Shown: positions 35,463-46,211, numbered from the stretch's first letter. The stretch is 64,000 bases of DNA from Alteraquisediminimonas sediminicola (GCF_019740335.1 NZ_JAHXZS010000002.1:348452-412451), one strand, 5' to 3'. A program made the numbers and translations. Notes: a model not told the origin generated them from the sequence alone.

Positions 35463-37247
35463 TCAAACCATCGCCTTGAATTTCTTGCTCGATGCCAGCA
35501 GTTCGTCATACGTCCCATGATCGCTCAACCGCCCATGGTCGAGCATGAAGATCGTGTCACAGGCGCGCACAGTGCTCAAACGATGCGCGATCATAATGAT
35601 CGTTTTCTGGTGGCTCAGCGCCTGCACGGATTCCATTACCGCCTGTTCGGTGATGGAATCGAGCGCGCTCGTAGCTTCGTCCAGCACCAGCACGGAAGGG
35701 TTATGATACAGAGCGCGCGCGATGCCGATGCGCTGGCGCTGACCGCCGGAAAGGCGCACGCCGCGCTCGCCGACGGTGGTGTAATATTGGTCAGGCATTT
35801 CGTTCATGACGAAATCGTGGATCTGGGCCATGCGGGCACATTCCTCGATCTTGACCATGTCGATGTCGCGCTTCGCCACGCCAAGAGCGATATTCTCCGC
35901 TACAGATGCATCAGCCAGAAAGATTGACTGCGGCACATAGCCCAGCGCCTGTTGCCAAGCCCGAAGGTTGTGATCGTCAATCGCCTGTCCATCGACAATC
36001 AACTGCCCATCCGTCGGCCGCAACAGGCCAAGAATGATGTCCACCAGAGTCGTCTTACCTGCCCCCGTACCGCCGACAAGGCCGATGGAGGCGCCCACGG
36101 GGATAATCAATTCCACTCCATTCAAGGCGTTCTTTTTGGCCTTGGGATAGGCAAAGACCACATTATCGAGCACGATTTCCAGCTTTGGCAAAATGGCGGT
36201 AGTCGTGACTTCCTGCAAAGGGGTAAAGGCAATCTCGGCATTGAAATCAGCCGTGATAGAATCCAGTGTGCCTTCACCAAAGCGCAGGTTACTCAATCCG
36301 CTATATATCCGCTGCGCCGCCGGAATCAGCTTGTATCCAGCCAAGGCATAAACGCTCAAGCCCGGCAGGACGATGCCGGACCCGCTGCTAGTAGCCAGCA
36401 GGACCAGCGCCAGCGCCAGCGCCCCACCAATCGCCACAGCCTCAATCAGATAACGCGGGGATTCACCAAGGGTCGCATTGGTCGCCTGATGTTGCGCGCA
36501 GCGCAGGGAGGCCGGACGAAACTGGTCCAGATAGACATTTTCGCGGCCCAATAGCTTTATGTCCTTGATCCCGCCAAAGGCCACGTCAATGGCGGAAAAT
36601 CGTTCCTTGGTCGCGACTTCCAAATCACGACCCAGTCGTGACAGCAACCGCTTGATCGTCTGGTATATCAGCACGTAAAGGCTGCCAATTACCCCGCCAA
36701 CCGCAAGCGCTAACACCGGATCAAGCGCGAGCATCATGCTCGTCATGATCATCAGCACAAGCGTATAGGCAATCACATACATTCCGGGTTGAAGTATCTG
36801 GGAGACCAAGGACTGGGAATCCAGCATGATCTTCTTCGTCAGGTCGCTGCTGTGATGTTCTAGAAAAAACTCATAGGGCTGGCGCAGATACATGGAGAGC
36901 AACCGTTCCGCGAGATGATGCCCTCCCACCTGCGCATAGAGGTTCATAGCATAGGTGGTGACGATGCGGATTGTCGCAGCGCTGATGATGATGCCAAAGG
37001 CGAAAAAGCCGACCGCCGTCAAAAAATTGTGCCGCCCGTCAAGCCCACTCCATTCATAGACATTTTTCGCCAACTTGTTCGTTTCAAGCGCATCGGGGTC
37101 ACTGAGCAATTGGAAAAAGGGCAGAAGTGCTGCAATGCCGAAAGTTTCAAACATCGCCATCAAGACCACGAGAATCAACAACAGCCCGCCGCGTCGCTTT
37201 TCCTCACGCGTCATGAGGGCGATGGTCCGAGTGAGGGTATTCCACAT
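35463..37247 (-). CDS. ABC transporter, fused permease/ATPase (flippase-like)
   Basis: A 594-residue half-transporter. The N-terminal ~320 residues contain six membrane helices (type IV exporter fold); the ATPase has Walker A GGTGAGKTTLVD (~391), Q-loop, signature LSGGQRQRIGIARAL (~498), Walker B VLVLDEATSALD (~518) and an H-loop in IMIAHRLSTVRACD. It resembles PglK/MsbA-like lipid-linked oligosaccharide flippases. Located between dTDP-rhamnose genes and a glycosyltransferase, it likely flips the assembled lipid-linked unit. Base composition is core-like, unlike the genes downstream. Confidence 0.9.
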   Translation of the reverse strand: MWNTLTRTIALMTREEKRRGGLLLILVVLMAMFETFGIAALLPFFQLLSDPDALETNKLAKNVYEWSGLDGRHNFLTAVGFFAFGIIISAATIRIVTTYAMNLYAQVGGHHLAERLLSMYLRQPYEFFLEHHSSDLTKKIMLDSQSLVSQILQPGMYVIAYTLVLMIMTSMMLALDPVLALAVGGVIGSLYVLIYQTIKRLLSRLGRDLEVATKERFSAIDVAFGGIKDIKLLGRENVYLDQFRPASLRCAQHQATNATLGESPRYLIEAVAIGGALALALVLLATSSGSGIVLPGLSVYALAGYKLIPAAQRIYSGLSNLRFGEGTLDSITADFNAEIAFTPLQEVTTTAILPKLEIVLDNVVFAYPKAKKNALNGVELIIPVGASIGLVGGTGAGKTTLVDIILGLLRPTDGQLIVDGQAIDDHNLRAWQQALGYVPQSIFLADASVAENIALGVAKRDIDMVKIEECARMAQIHDFVMNEMPDQYYTTVGERGVRLSGGQRQRIGIARALYHNPSVLVLDEATSALDSITEQAVMESVQALSHQKTIIMIAHRLSTVRACDTIFMLDHGRLSDHGTYDELLASSKKFKAMV

Positions 37248-37376
37248 TGATCAATTTGCTCCATCGGCATTCCTGCACCCATTACTCGGTCACGACGCGC
37301 GGGAAAAGCCACAAAAGAACCGCTCTAATGGATACTGACGAAGGGCTGCATCCCGGACACAGAATGCAGATGTGCT

Positions 37377-38486
37377 TCAGACCGCCACCCCGGCCCTGTG
37401 GCCATAATTGTCAGCTATCCAGCTGCGATAGCTGCCATCCATGATGGATCGCCACCAACTCTCATTGGCGAGGTACCATTGCAATGTCTGGGCAAACCAG
37501 TCTGCAAAGCCATGGGCGGGTGCATAACCCAGTTCATCCCGGATCTTCTTTTCATCAATAGCATAACGCCGATCATGGCCAGGACGGTCCGCCACATTGA
37601 TCTTGAGCGATGCTGTCGCCTTCCCCTCGGCCGCTGGGGAGTCGGGGAAACGAGCTGCCAGCATGGGGTCATGCGCAAATGCCTTGTCAATCGCAGCGCA
37701 TAAAGTGTCTATCACGACGAGATTGGCCAGTTCTTCCCCGCCGCCGATATTATAGCATTCACCGACCCGCCCCTTTCGCAGAACCTGCTCAATGCCACGG
37801 CAATGATCTTCGACATAGAGCCAGTCCCGTACTTGCTGCCCATCGCCGTAAATCGGCAAGGCGCGACCATGCAGGGCATTGGCGATAAACAGCGGGATCA
37901 GCTTTTCGGGAAACTGATAGGGCCCATAATTATTCGAGCAATTGGATGTCGTGACCTCCAGCCCATAGGTATAGTGGTAGGCGCGCACTAGATGATCCGA
38001 TGCAGCCTTGGACGCGGCATAAGGCGAATTGGGCGCATAAGGCGTGGTTTCGGTAAAGGCCGGATCGTCCCTGCCCAAGGTTCCATAGACCTCATCAGTC
38101 GATACATGGTGGAAACGGTGCGGCTGGCCGGAACCACTATCCAGCCAATGCCGCCGCGCCACTTTCAACAGAGCGTGGGTGCCGAGCACATTGGTCTCGA
38201 TAAAGACATCTGGCCCCTTGATGGATCGGTCTACATGGCTTTCCGCCGCGAAATGAACCAAGGTGTCAATGCGATGATCCGCCATCAGCCGGGCGACCAG
38301 CGCCTGATCGCGAATATCTCCATGGATGAAATCGACCTGATTTATACCATCCAGATTGGCGGCATTGCCCGCATAGGTCAGCGCATCCAGCGCAACGATC
38401 CCGTCCTTGGGATTCTGCTCTCGCCAGTAACGGACAAAATTGGCGCCGATAAAACCGGCCGCGCCGGTCACGAGAAGATTAGCCAC
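37377..38486 (-). CDS. rmlB: dTDP-glucose 4,6-dehydratase
   Basis: A 369-residue SDR enzyme, second step of dTDP-L-rhamnose synthesis. It has the NAD loop LVTGAAGFIGANFV, STDEVYG with the Asp-Glu catalytic pair (131-132), and Tyr156-x3-Lys160 in SPYAASKAASDHL; GGGEELANLVV and DRPGHDRRYAID are also typical. Translation starts at GTG 38486, overlapping the rmlD stop by 8 bases. Last of the rmlACDB set in transcription order. Confidence 0.96.
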   Translation of the reverse strand: MANLLVTGAAGFIGANFVRYWREQNPKDGIVALDALTYAGNAANLDGINQVDFIHGDIRDQALVARLMADHRIDTLVHFAAESHVDRSIKGPDVFIETNVLGTHALLKVARRHWLDSGSGQPHRFHHVSTDEVYGTLGRDDPAFTETTPYAPNSPYAASKAASDHLVRAYHYTYGLEVTTSNCSNNYGPYQFPEKLIPLFIANALHGRALPIYGDGQQVRDWLYVEDHCRGIEQVLRKGRVGECYNIGGGEELANLVVIDTLCAAIDKAFAHDPMLAARFPDSPAAEGKATASLKINVADRPGHDRRYAIDEKKIRDELGYAPAHGFADWFAQTLQWYLANESWWRSIMDGSYRSWIADNYGHRAGVAV

Positions 38487-39348
38487 AGGTCATGTCTTTC
38501 AATTGAGCCAGCATAAGACGGAGTTCAACTCGCCAATGCGCAGCAGGCTTGCCCAGTTGCACCCAGGTTGCATCCCTATCCAAAACGCTCAGGGCCGGGC
38601 GAGTTGCAGGGGTGGGATAATTACTGGTCGCGATCGGGAGAACCGGGATCATGCGATCCAGTAAGCCGATTGCATAAGCCTCTTCCTGAATGGCGACGGC
38701 AAAATCATACCAAGACGCAACGCCTGCATCGCTCACATGGGCAATGCCACTTGCTCCCCGCATGGCCAATGCCCAGATAGCGCGCGCCAGCGAGTCCGCA
38801 TGGGTCGGGGTGCCGATCTGGTCCGCCACCACCCGCACTTCATCGCGTTCTGCCATCAGGCGTAGCATAGTTTTGACGAAATTGGTGCCCTGCACACCAT
38901 AGAGCCATGAAGTACGCACGATCAGGCTGCCTGGCGCGCTCAGCGCCGCATGCTCACCCGCCCATTTGGTGCGGCCATAAACGCTCAGGGGCCGAGGCAG
39001 GTCATCTATTCGATAAGGTCGGGTACTCGCTCCATCGAACACGAAATCTGTCGACACCTGCACCAATCGCGCGCCAATTGCGCGCGCTGCATTGGCCAGA
39101 TACCGTACCCCCTGATGGTTGATCCTTTCGGCCAGTTCCAACTCCTGCTCAGCACGATCGACGGCAGTATAGGCAGCCGCATTGACAATGAGATCGGGCC
39201 GCAGCGTCTCCATCATGGCCGTCACTGCCGCCGCATCGCCGACATCAAGCCCTGCCCGATCGAGCGCAATGATGTCTTCACCCGATGGTTGCGCCCGACA
39301 TAATGCATGACCAAGCTGCCCGCCCGCGCCCGTCAGCATTATTCTCAT
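38479..39348 (-). CDS. rmlD: dTDP-4-dehydrorhamnose reductase
   Basis: A 289-residue SDR reductase, last step of dTDP-L-rhamnose synthesis. The NADPH loop LTGAGGQLGHAL, VNAAAYTAVDRAEQ, STDFVFDGAS and the catalytic VYGRTKWAGEHA (Tyr-x3-Lys) are present. Starts with ATG overlapping the rmlC stop by 4 bases. Confidence 0.95.
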   Translation of the reverse strand: MRIMLTGAGGQLGHALCRAQPSGEDIIALDRAGLDVGDAAAVTAMMETLRPDLIVNAAAYTAVDRAEQELELAERINHQGVRYLANAARAIGARLVQVSTDFVFDGASTRPYRIDDLPRPLSVYGRTKWAGEHAALSAPGSLIVRTSWLYGVQGTNFVKTMLRLMAERDEVRVVADQIGTPTHADSLARAIWALAMRGASGIAHVSDAGVASWYDFAVAIQEEAYAIGLLDRMIPVLPIATSNYPTPATRPALSVLDRDATWVQLGKPAAHWRVELRLMLAQLKDMTCG

Positions 39349-39890
39349 GAAAATGTCACCGCATCTTGCAGCGAACGGCCCAATACGTCTTTTGCGGATA
39401 AAATTGGGGTCATATCGCCCAGCGGCCAGTCAATGCCCAAGACTGGATCGTTCCACCGCACGCAATACTCATCCTTCGGGTCGTAGAACGCAGTGCATTT
39501 ATAAAGAAAATCAGTATCGTCTTCAAGCGTGACAAAACCATGGGCAAATCCCTGCGGCACCCACATCATCTTCTTGTTAACAGACGATAATTCCGCCCCA
39601 ACCCATTGCCCGAAATAAGGGGAGGATCGGCGCAGATCGACCGCCACATCATAGGCCCGGCCCGCCGTCACTCGCACCAATTTACTCTGCGGCTGGTGCA
39701 ATTGATAATGCATACCGCGCAATACGCCGCGCACCGAACGGCTGTGGTTATCCTGCACGAAATACGCATCCAGACCCGCCTCTGCAAAAGCGGCGGCATT
39801 CCATGTCTCCATGAAAAAACCGCGATCATCGCTAAACACACGCGGCGTTATCAGTTTCACATCGGGAATGCGGGTCGACTCAACAATCAC
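39345..39890 (-). CDS. rmlC: dTDP-4-dehydrorhamnose 3,5-epimerase
   Basis: A 181-residue cupin-fold epimerase. Diagnostic pieces are [36 protein letters not shown] with the catalytic His, [17 protein letters not shown] and [15 protein letters not shown]. It starts at GTG 39890 within the end of rmlA (GTGA overlap). The gene order A-C-D-B with overlaps indicates one tightly coupled operon. Confidence 0.96.
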   Translation of the reverse strand: MIVESTRIPDVKLITPRVFSDDRGFFMETWNAAAFAEAGLDAYFVQDNHSRSVRGVLRGMHYQLHQPQSKLVRVTAGRAYDVAVDLRRSSPYFGQWVGAELSSVNKKMMWVPQGFAHGFVTLEDDTDFLYKCTAFYDPKDEYCVRWNDPVLGIDWPLGDMTPILSAKDVLGRSLQDAVTFS

Positions 39891-40771
39891 CGCCCCCCCC
39901 TACGCAGCATGTCGAGCAGATATTCGCCATAGCCGCTTTTGCACAAAGGCACTGCAATCTCCTCAAACTGGGCATCGTCGATAAAGCCCTTGCGCCAGGC
40001 GATTTCCTCCGGACAGCAGATTTTCAAGCCCTGACGCTCTTCAGTGATTCGGACATAGAGGCCCGCATCCAATAGTGAACCATGCGTCCCAGTATCAAGC
40101 CAGGCAAAGCCGCGCCCCATCAGTTCGACATTCAGCATGCCCTGTCCAAGATACATGCGATTGAGATCGGTAATTTCCAGTTCGCCACGGGCCGAAGGCT
40201 GCACCTGACGGGCATATTCGACCGCCCGACCATCATAGAAATACAGGCCCGTCACGGCATAATTGGACATAGGTGCTTCGGGCTTTTCCTCAATCGTTTC
40301 CGCGCGCCCGTTCTCATCGAAGGATACCACGCCATAGACCTTAGGATCCTTGACATAATAGCCGAACACCGTCGCCCCACTAGGCCGTGCATCCGCAGTC
40401 TGCAACATTTCCGGCAAGCCGTGGCCGTAAAATATATTGTCGCCGAGGATCAGGGCAGATGGACGATTGCCAACAAAATCCGCCCCGATATGATAGGCTT
40501 GAGCCAACCCTTCCGGCTTGGGCTGAACCGCATATTCGATACTCATGCCCCATTGCGACCCATCGCCCAACAATTTGCGAAAGGCGGACTGATCATGCGG
40601 GTTAGAGATCACCAGCACCTCTCTGATCCCCGCCAGCATCAACACCGACAATGGATAATAGATCATCGGCTTGTCATAGACCGGCATCAATTGCTTGCTG
40701 ACCGGGACCGTCAAGGGGTGCAAACGAGTGCCCGACCCACCCGCAAGGATGATGCCGCGACGCGCCGACAC
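39887..40771 (-). CDS. rmlA: Glucose-1-phosphate thymidylyltransferase
   Basis: A ~294-residue nucleotidyltransferase that makes dTDP-glucose. [16 protein letters not shown] is the nucleotide-binding motif, [17 protein letters not shown] and [12 protein letters not shown] follow, and [20 protein letters not shown] is typical. No ATG is available: a GTG at 40771 with GGA about 7 bases ahead gives the standard N-terminus ([11 protein letters not shown]) and family length, and is preferred over a TTG at 40810. First gene of the operon. Confidence 0.95.
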   Translation of the reverse strand: MSARRGIILAGGSGTRLHPLTVPVSKQLMPVYDKPMIYYPLSVLMLAGIREVLVISNPHDQSAFRKLLGDGSQWGMSIEYAVQPKPEGLAQAYHIGADFVGNRPSALILGDNIFYGHGLPEMLQTADARPSGATVFGYYVKDPKVYGVVSFDENGRAETIEEKPEAPMSNYAVTGLYFYDGRAVEYARQVQPSARGELEITDLNRMYLGQGMLNVELMGRGFAWLDTGTHGSLLDAGLYVRITEERQGLKICCPEEIAWRKGFIDDAQFEEIAVPLCKSGYGEYLLDMLRRGGR

Positions 40772-41118
40772 GTTTTTTCCAGAGTTTATCACAACTAGTT
40801 TCAATTCCAACTATCGGCCGATACTATATGGACCACGCATATACTGACTCTATCGACAATATCAACTCATTATAAAAGTAGTAATATGACCTACATGTTA
40901 ACTATCAGTACAGAATTCTTAATACCCCCCCCCTTGGCATGGACATCAAAAATCATCGATTTGCCAGCATCTATACATGACACCACCATCTTTCATGCCA
41001 TGGCGCAGAACACGCGTTACGGCCTTTCGAAAAAGAAAGTACTAGGGCGTGAACTTATAAAAGCAGATTGAATTCGAAGCCTCAGCGTGATTCACTCAAC
41101 TTATGAATAGAGGAGCGG
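40772..41118. other. AT-rich spacer upstream of rmlA, adjoining mobile-element debris
   Basis: About 350 bases. On the minus strand TTGATA and TATATG separated by 16 bases (about 40830-40860) could be the rml operon promoter; this is a weak match. A 61-codon frame on the plus strand (40886-41071) has no ribosome-binding site and no recognisable product, so it is not called. Confidence 0.35.
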
Positions 41119-41482
41119 ATGTCACGGCAACGGTATGAACTAACAGGCAGAGAATGGCACATCATTAAACCCTTGCTACCCAACAAGCCACGCGGCGTGC
41201 CCCAGGTGGATGATCAGCGGGTGCTGAAGGTATTCTCTGGCGCTTTCGATCTGGCTCATCATGGGCGGTGATTCCTGAGCGTTATGGACCACCGACCACC
41301 TACGACAACCGACTTGCCCGCTGGTGCAGTCGGGGCATGAGACCTGCTGCTGGCGACGGTTTCTGAGGGTTTCAACGGCGAACTGATGATGATCGATTCC
41401 CCCTGCGTGCGCATCCACCAGCCTGGGACGTTCCCGGGGCGGTCTCACCAACTCTTGTCCATGCTGAGGGACATCCGCCAGC
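41119..41482 (+). pseudogene. IS5-family transposase, 5' fragment with frameshifts
   Basis: The frame from ATG 41119 encodes MSRQRYELTGREWHIIKPLL and then NKPRGVPQVDDQRVL, the N-terminus of an IS5-family transposase. It then shifts frame: a second frame continues GILWRFRSGSSWAVIPERYG and PTTYDNRLARWCS, and a third shift gives [20 protein letters not shown]. At least two indels plus loss of the C-terminal half show this is dead. It is cut at 41483 by the left end of an IS3-family derivative. Confidence 0.8.
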
Positions 41483-41961
41483 TGATCTTCCCCCTTCTGA
41501 GTGGTCCAAAATATCTGTTATTTTGGACCATGAAGGAGACAAGGAATGCCGTTCAAGAAGCACAAGCCGGAAGAGATTATTGGCAAGCTGCGTGAGGCAG
41601 AAATTGCACTGGCGCAGGGTGCGTCGGTCGGAGATCGGCGTGACCACACTCTACATCACGCCGGGATCGCCGTGGGAGAACGGATACAATGAAAGCTTCA
41701 ACGGATCGCTTCGCGACGAACTGCTGAATGGCGAAATCTTCTACAGCCTCGCCGAAGCTAAAATATTGATCGAAGCTTGGCGGCGACATTACAACACTGT
41801 GCGCCCGCATAGCTCTCTGGGCTACCGGCCACCGGCACCAGAAGCCGCTCCATCGCCAGTGCCGCCCTCCGGTTACGCTACGCTCCACCTTCGGCCAACA
41901 CTGGCGATGGAGGCGCAAATGCACTAACAATCAACTCGGACTACTCAGTGGGGGCCGGTCA
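41483..41961 (+). mobile_element. Internally deleted IS3-family element
   Basis: Imperfect terminal inverted repeats begin with TGATC at 41483 (then CCCCC, CTGAGTGGTCC) and, on the other strand, TGACC from 41961 (then CCCCC, CTGAGTAGTCC). Inside, the orfA start [20 protein letters not shown] (from 41545) runs for ~30 codons. It is then joined directly to the last ~95 codons of orfB ([20 protein letters not shown], then [13 protein letters not shown]), the end of the DDE integrase domain. The middle of the transposase is missing, so it is non-autonomous. A second, shorter deletion derivative of the same family lies at 62599-62821. No clear target duplication was seen. Confidence 0.8.
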
Positions 41962-42743
41962 CTTGCTGCCATCAAACTCATTTGCACACACCTCTGGTGC
42001 ACCACGCAATGAGACCACACCCTAGCGCAGTCCGCAACTCGCCGGGCAAGGCTCACAGGTCATAGGTACAGCAGGTCCTGTCCACCTATCCCGATTTTAG
42101 CCTATGATCCGCAATCTGAAAGGCCCCGCTACTGCACTTCCTTCATGGAATGGGGGCTGTTGTCGGGGCATTGCTAGCGAATCTATCCTATTTGCGCAGC
42201 CTTGCCTCCCATCGTCGCCCCCTAAAGCACCACGACCGTCCTGCAGTATTTTCTGGGGCGCGAGAGCATCCTGATTTTCACGCCGCATGGTACGGGCGGC
42301 CGCGTGATCTTGCTGGACCCGTGCGACCTGCATTTTAACTTCGTGCTGATCGTGGGCGAAAAGAGTAATTGAAACCTGTTGCATGCCAACCCTATCAAAG
42401 CGGGCGCCTATGCCGTCAATGGCTATGTGAAGATGGACCTCATACAGAACTTCGCCACGCATCATGTTCAACTGCTAAAGAATGATCGCCCGACGGGTTA
42501 ATACACGCTGCATTTCTGTTATCGGATGTAATCTCGAAGAAGTTCGGCAAAGAGATCATCACCGCCTTTGATCGCAACAATCTCGTGGCGGCCCCGCATA
42601 TTCCGCCCCTGCCCATATGTAAGGCCGCGATTGAGGCTATGGCCATACCGGGCAAGATCATTTGCACACTAGAAAAACAAAAAGCCGCTGGCATCCCTTC
42701 GCAGCCTTTGCTAAGCGCCTTCCCAAGCACCGCAACGTGCCAC
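41962..42743 (+). pseudogene. Degenerate coding remnant of unknown identity
   Basis: Between the IS3 derivative and the tRNA there is GC-rich DNA with coding-like stretches on the plus strand broken by stops and shifts. Examples are ILIFTPHGTGGRVILLDPCD (~42270-42330), KAGAYAVNGYVKMDLIQNFA then QLLKNDRPTG (~42400-42500), and, in another frame, KKFGKEIITAFDRNNLVAAP then HIPPLPICKAAIEAM (~42538-42640). They read as pieces of one protein that has decayed. I do not recognise it and propose no function. Confidence 0.45.
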
Positions 42744-43288
<545 letters not shown>

Positions 43289-43401
43289 ACGCTCAAGCGG
43301 CGATCGATATCATCGAGCAGCTGCCGCGCTGGGATAACTGCCCTTGGCTTGTGCCTAACCTGGAAACCCGCAAGCCATTCGTCACGTTAAAGCGGGCCTG
43401 A
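43289..43401 (+). pseudogene. Tyrosine recombinase fragment
   Basis: The plus strand encodes IIEQLPRWDNCPWLVPNLETRKPF and a few more residues before a stop. This resembles the segment just before the HxxR box of phage-type tyrosine integrases (LPR...NP.V.P...TGKP pattern). The catalytic box itself is absent. It is a short leftover of a second integrase at the same site. Confidence 0.5.
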
Positions 43402-43772
43402 TAGGTCCTCCACACATCTTACATTTTAAATCTCAAATTTCACTCTCCGGGCCGTGCGCCAGCGTCGTGCGGTCCGGGCTACCTAAAAGGATATGATGAC
43501 CACCTGAAACTCGTAACTACTGACAAGACCGCTGCTGAGATGGCTGCCCTGTTCGACGAACTGGATTAACTGGATTGGGCATGTGGTCCCAAGGCCAGCA
43601 AGCATGATCGAGTCACTGTTTTGATCTGTGCATGCATCGATATCCATGCTGCTCGGGAACTCGCCAAGCAGTTAAGGGTATTCACCTACAGATTACGGAG
43701 ATGAGGATGCACTATGTAGATTTTTACCTATCCTCTCCCCGAAGCTCTTGGCCATAGTTGAGAGTTCAAACT
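43402..43772. other. Decayed region between integrase debris and the terminator
   Basis: No intact gene. A plus-strand stretch (~43505-43690) reads KLVTTDKTAAEMAALFDELD, stop, LDWACGPKASKHDRVTVLIC in frame, suggesting a broken small gene of an unrecognised family. Nothing else stands out. Confidence 0.4.
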
Positions 43773-43803
43773 GCCCAGTCAAGATTTAGGCTGGGCTTTT
43801 TTT
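43773..43803 (+). terminator. Rho-independent terminator
   Basis: GCCCAG (43773-43778), 12-base loop, CTGGGC (43791-43796), then seven T. Oriented plus, it would end transcription from the decayed region before the aquaporin gene cluster. Confidence 0.7.
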
Positions 43804-43985
43804 ATCTATATTCGTAAATAGAACATGCCGATACTATACTATAAAAAACTTTGTTTTTTACATAAATGAAGTATGTTTTACTGACCGTGCGCCGGCATTG
43901 GAATCATCTTCCAATCTATTTTTACACGATTTAGTTTGTCGTGAATGTGGGGTGCACTGCACTCTAAAAAGTGATGGAGAGGCAA

Positions 43986-44690
43986 ATGGCAAGAAAGCTG
44001 GCAGCAGAGTTCTTTGGTACATTCTGGCTTGTATTTGGTGGATGTGGATCGGCGGTTCTGGCGGCCGCCTTTCCGGCGTTGGGCATCGGCTTTACGGGCG
44101 TAGCGCTCGCATTCGGCCTGACCGTTTTGACGATGGCCTATGCCGTTGGCGGCATATCGGGTGGACATTTCAATCCGGCGGTCTCGTTGGGTCTGGCCTT
44201 GGCCAATCGGTTCAGCTGGGAGGAATTGCTGCCATACTGGATCGTGCAGGTCGCGGGCGCCGTCGTTGCGGGCGCAGTGCTCTATGCCATTGCATCGGGC
44301 AAGGCTGACTTCCAGACTAGTGGGTTCGCATCGAATGGTTTCGGGACGCTATCGCCCGGCGGCTATTCGATGCAGGCAGCGCTGATCATCGAAGTCATTC
44401 TGACAGCGGGCTTTCTGATCGTGATACTTGGATCGACATCGAAGGCCGTACCAGCTGGATTTGCGCCCATCGCGATCGGACTGGCACTGACGCTGATTCA
44501 CTTGATCTCGATACCTGTGACCAACACGTCAGTGAACCCTGCGCGCTCGACCGGGGTCGCTATTTTCGCTGAAACAGGTGCGCTGAGCCAGCTCTGGTTG
44601 TTCTGGCTTGCCCCATTGGTCGGCGCGGCAGTCGGTGCGTTGATCTGGCGCCATATGTTGCAGGCAGATGAAACGTGGGAGCGAGCATAG
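43986..44690 (+). CDS. aqpZ: Aquaporin Z
   Basis: A 234-residue six-helix water channel. Both NPA boxes are present, [11 protein letters not shown] (Asn63) and [11 protein letters not shown] (Asn184), and the constriction residues of AqpZ occur in [17 protein letters not shown] (His172, Thr181, Arg187), which favours water over glycerol. GGAGAGG lies just before ATG 43986; an upstream ATG at 43971 is less likely. It begins a short plus-strand run of membrane/stress-type small genes between mobile elements. Confidence 0.95.
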   Translation: MARKLAAEFFGTFWLVFGGCGSAVLAAAFPALGIGFTGVALAFGLTVLTMAYAVGGISGGHFNPAVSLGLALANRFSWEELLPYWIVQVAGAVVAGAVLYAIASGKADFQTSGFASNGFGTLSPGGYSMQAALIIEVILTAGFLIVILGSTSKAVPAGFAPIAIGLALTLIHLISIPVTNTSVNPARSTGVAIFAETGALSQLWLFWLAPLVGAAVGALIWRHMLQADETWERA

Positions 44691-44732
44691 GGCGCTTCAA
44701 TGAGTTAGGATTTTGATCTCAAAAGGAGAACG

Positions 44733-45002
44733 ATGATGGGCTGGATTATTGCATTGCTTGTGGGCGGTATCGCGGGCTGGTTGGCAAGCTTGGTCATGAA
44801 TCGAGACGCTTCGATGGGCATCTTATGGAATATCGTGGTCGGCTGCGTCGGATCGCTGATCGGCAACGCATTATCAGGGCCTTTGTTCGGTATCCGAGGC
44901 AGTGTGCAAGCATTTTCGCTGACGGGACTGATCATTGCCTTTGTCGGTGCGGTCATCCTGCTCGGAATCGTTAATTTCTTCCGGCGCGGCAGCGTGCGCT
45001 GA
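44733..45002 (+). CDS. GlsB/YeaQ/YmgE family membrane protein
   Basis: An 89-residue inner-membrane protein with three hydrophobic helices rich in glycine: GWIIALLVGGIAGWLAS, GILWNIVVGCVGSLIGN and LTGLIIAFVGAVILLGIVNF. This is the transglycosylase-associated/GlsB family, linked to general stress responses. AAAGGAG lies 7 bases ahead of tandem ATGs (44733, 44736). Close behind aqpZ; probably one operon. Confidence 0.88.
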   Translation: MMGWIIALLVGGIAGWLASLVMNRDASMGILWNIVVGCVGSLIGNALSGPLFGIRGSVQAFSLTGLIIAFVGAVILLGIVNFFRRGSVR

Positions 45003-45073
45003 TCGCTATTGAGAGAAATTTGAGACTAGCTTCGTCGGAATGCTTAGGCCGAAGTAATCAGCAGGAGATTGAA

Positions 45074-45433
45074 ATGAGTATGTTGGATGGAATCTTGGGG
45101 CAAGTCGGCAACAACGTCGATATCGCAAGTCTTGCGGCCAAAGTCGGTATTGATCCCGCGCTTGCGGAGAAGGCGGTTACCGCTTTGTCTACGGCGCATC
45201 CTCAGTCCGGCGACACTGTAACCGCCGCTGCGGCAGCGAGTGGTATCGATAGCGGCACGTTGACCCAAATCGTCGATCGCCTCGGCGGCGAAGGCGTTCT
45301 CGCCAAGTTTAGTGAGCTTCTGCAGAACAACCCGCAAGCGGCTGGGTTGCTCGGAAAGCTTGACCGGGATGGTGATGGCAATCCGCTGAATGACGTGCTG
45401 GGCATGGCCAAAGGGTTGTTCGGGAAAAATTGA
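45074..45433 (+). CDS. YidB/DUF937-like protein
   Basis: A 119-residue soluble protein beginning MSMLDGILGQVGNNVDIASL and rich in Ala/Gly/Leu, resembling YidB/DUF937-type proteins. The second half contains FSELLQNNPQAAGLLGKL and a calcium-loop-like DRDGDGNPLND, then an amphipathic end. CAGGAG precedes ATG 45074. Family assignment is tentative; function unknown. Confidence 0.6.
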   Translation: MSMLDGILGQVGNNVDIASLAAKVGIDPALAEKAVTALSTAHPQSGDTVTAAAAASGIDSGTLTQIVDRLGGEGVLAKFSELLQNNPQAAGLLGKLDRDGDGNPLNDVLGMAKGLFGKN

Positions 45434-45481
45434 TGGATGCGATAGGCTGACATTGTCTGTCAAAGCAAAGGAGGATCGAAC

Positions 45482-45658
45482 ATGGCGCATAAATTCGAGA
45501 TATATAAGGACAAGGCAGGAGAGTTCCGCGTTCGTTTCAAATATAACACGGAAACAATGTTCGCGACTGAGGGCTATGCGAGCAAGGCGTCTGCCTTAAA
45601 TGCGATTGAATCCTTCAAGAAAAATGGCCCGAGCGCGCCTGTCGAAGACAATAGCTGA
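45482..45658 (+). CDS. YegP-like DUF1508 protein
   Basis: A 58-residue protein in a frame not overlapping its neighbours: MAHKFEIYKDKAGEFRVRFK, then TMFATEGYASKASALNAIES. The pattern of a short beta hairpin with FEIYKDKAGEFRVR and GYxSKASAxNAIES is the DUF1508/YegP repeat, one unit here. AAAGGAGG lies 7-8 bases ahead of the ATG. YegP-type proteins are small stress-associated proteins of unknown mechanism. Confidence 0.85.
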   Translation: MAHKFEIYKDKAGEFRVRFKYNTETMFATEGYASKASALNAIESFKKNGPSAPVEDNS

Positions 45659-45820
45659 CGGCGGATCACGTCAAGCCGGTGTGACAGGGAACTGCTCCCC
45701 GTCGATCGGCTTGATGGGATAGGTCTGAATAAGTGCTCAAATCCGCATAAGCATCGTAAATGCTGGTAATTAGGGGAAACTATGCTCAGTTATCCTGAAA
45801 CTTAAGGGGGAGGGGATGCA

Positions 45821-46129
45821 ATGAATCACAAAAATATTCAGCCCAGCAGCGTCGAGCCATTCCCGGTCCAGACGCGCTCATCCTTTGTCACTGACGAACT
45901 CAGCAAAATAACCAGTACCCTGAGGGAGGTTTGCCCTGTCGATGCGGCGATCAGCTTACATTTTGACGGTAAACTCCATCTTCATATCGATGTTCGGAAT
46001 ATGGAGAGTGTGATGGGTATTGAGGCTATGCTGCCGACACTGGGGGCGGGTTTGTTCCATGATATCCAGCGCGGCCCGACCCCGCATCAGCCATTTTTCC
46101 ACCGCGTCAGCGCGATAGTTGATAGGTGA
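45821..46129 (+). CDS. Hypothetical protein, 102 residues
   Basis: A soluble small protein with a strong ribosome-binding region (AGGGGGAGGGG ending 6 bases before ATG 45821). The middle reads like one alpha/beta unit (ITSTLREVCPVDAAISLHFD, LHLHIDVRNMESVMGIEAML) and is rich in His. No family is recognised. Confidence 0.5.
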   Translation: MNHKNIQPSSVEPFPVQTRSSFVTDELSKITSTLREVCPVDAAISLHFDGKLHLHIDVRNMESVMGIEAMLPTLGAGLFHDIQRGPTPHQPFFHRVSAIVDR

Positions 46130-46211
46130 CCCGACTACACCGACATACTTATCCCCGATCCGGGGAGTGGCGATACTAGTATCCAAGGTTCGTCGCGACT
46201 AATGTGAGCAG

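Noticed and set aside
40886..41071. A 61-codon frame upstream of the rml operon
   Set aside because: No ribosome-binding site, no recognisable product, lies in AT-rich spacer beside IS debris.
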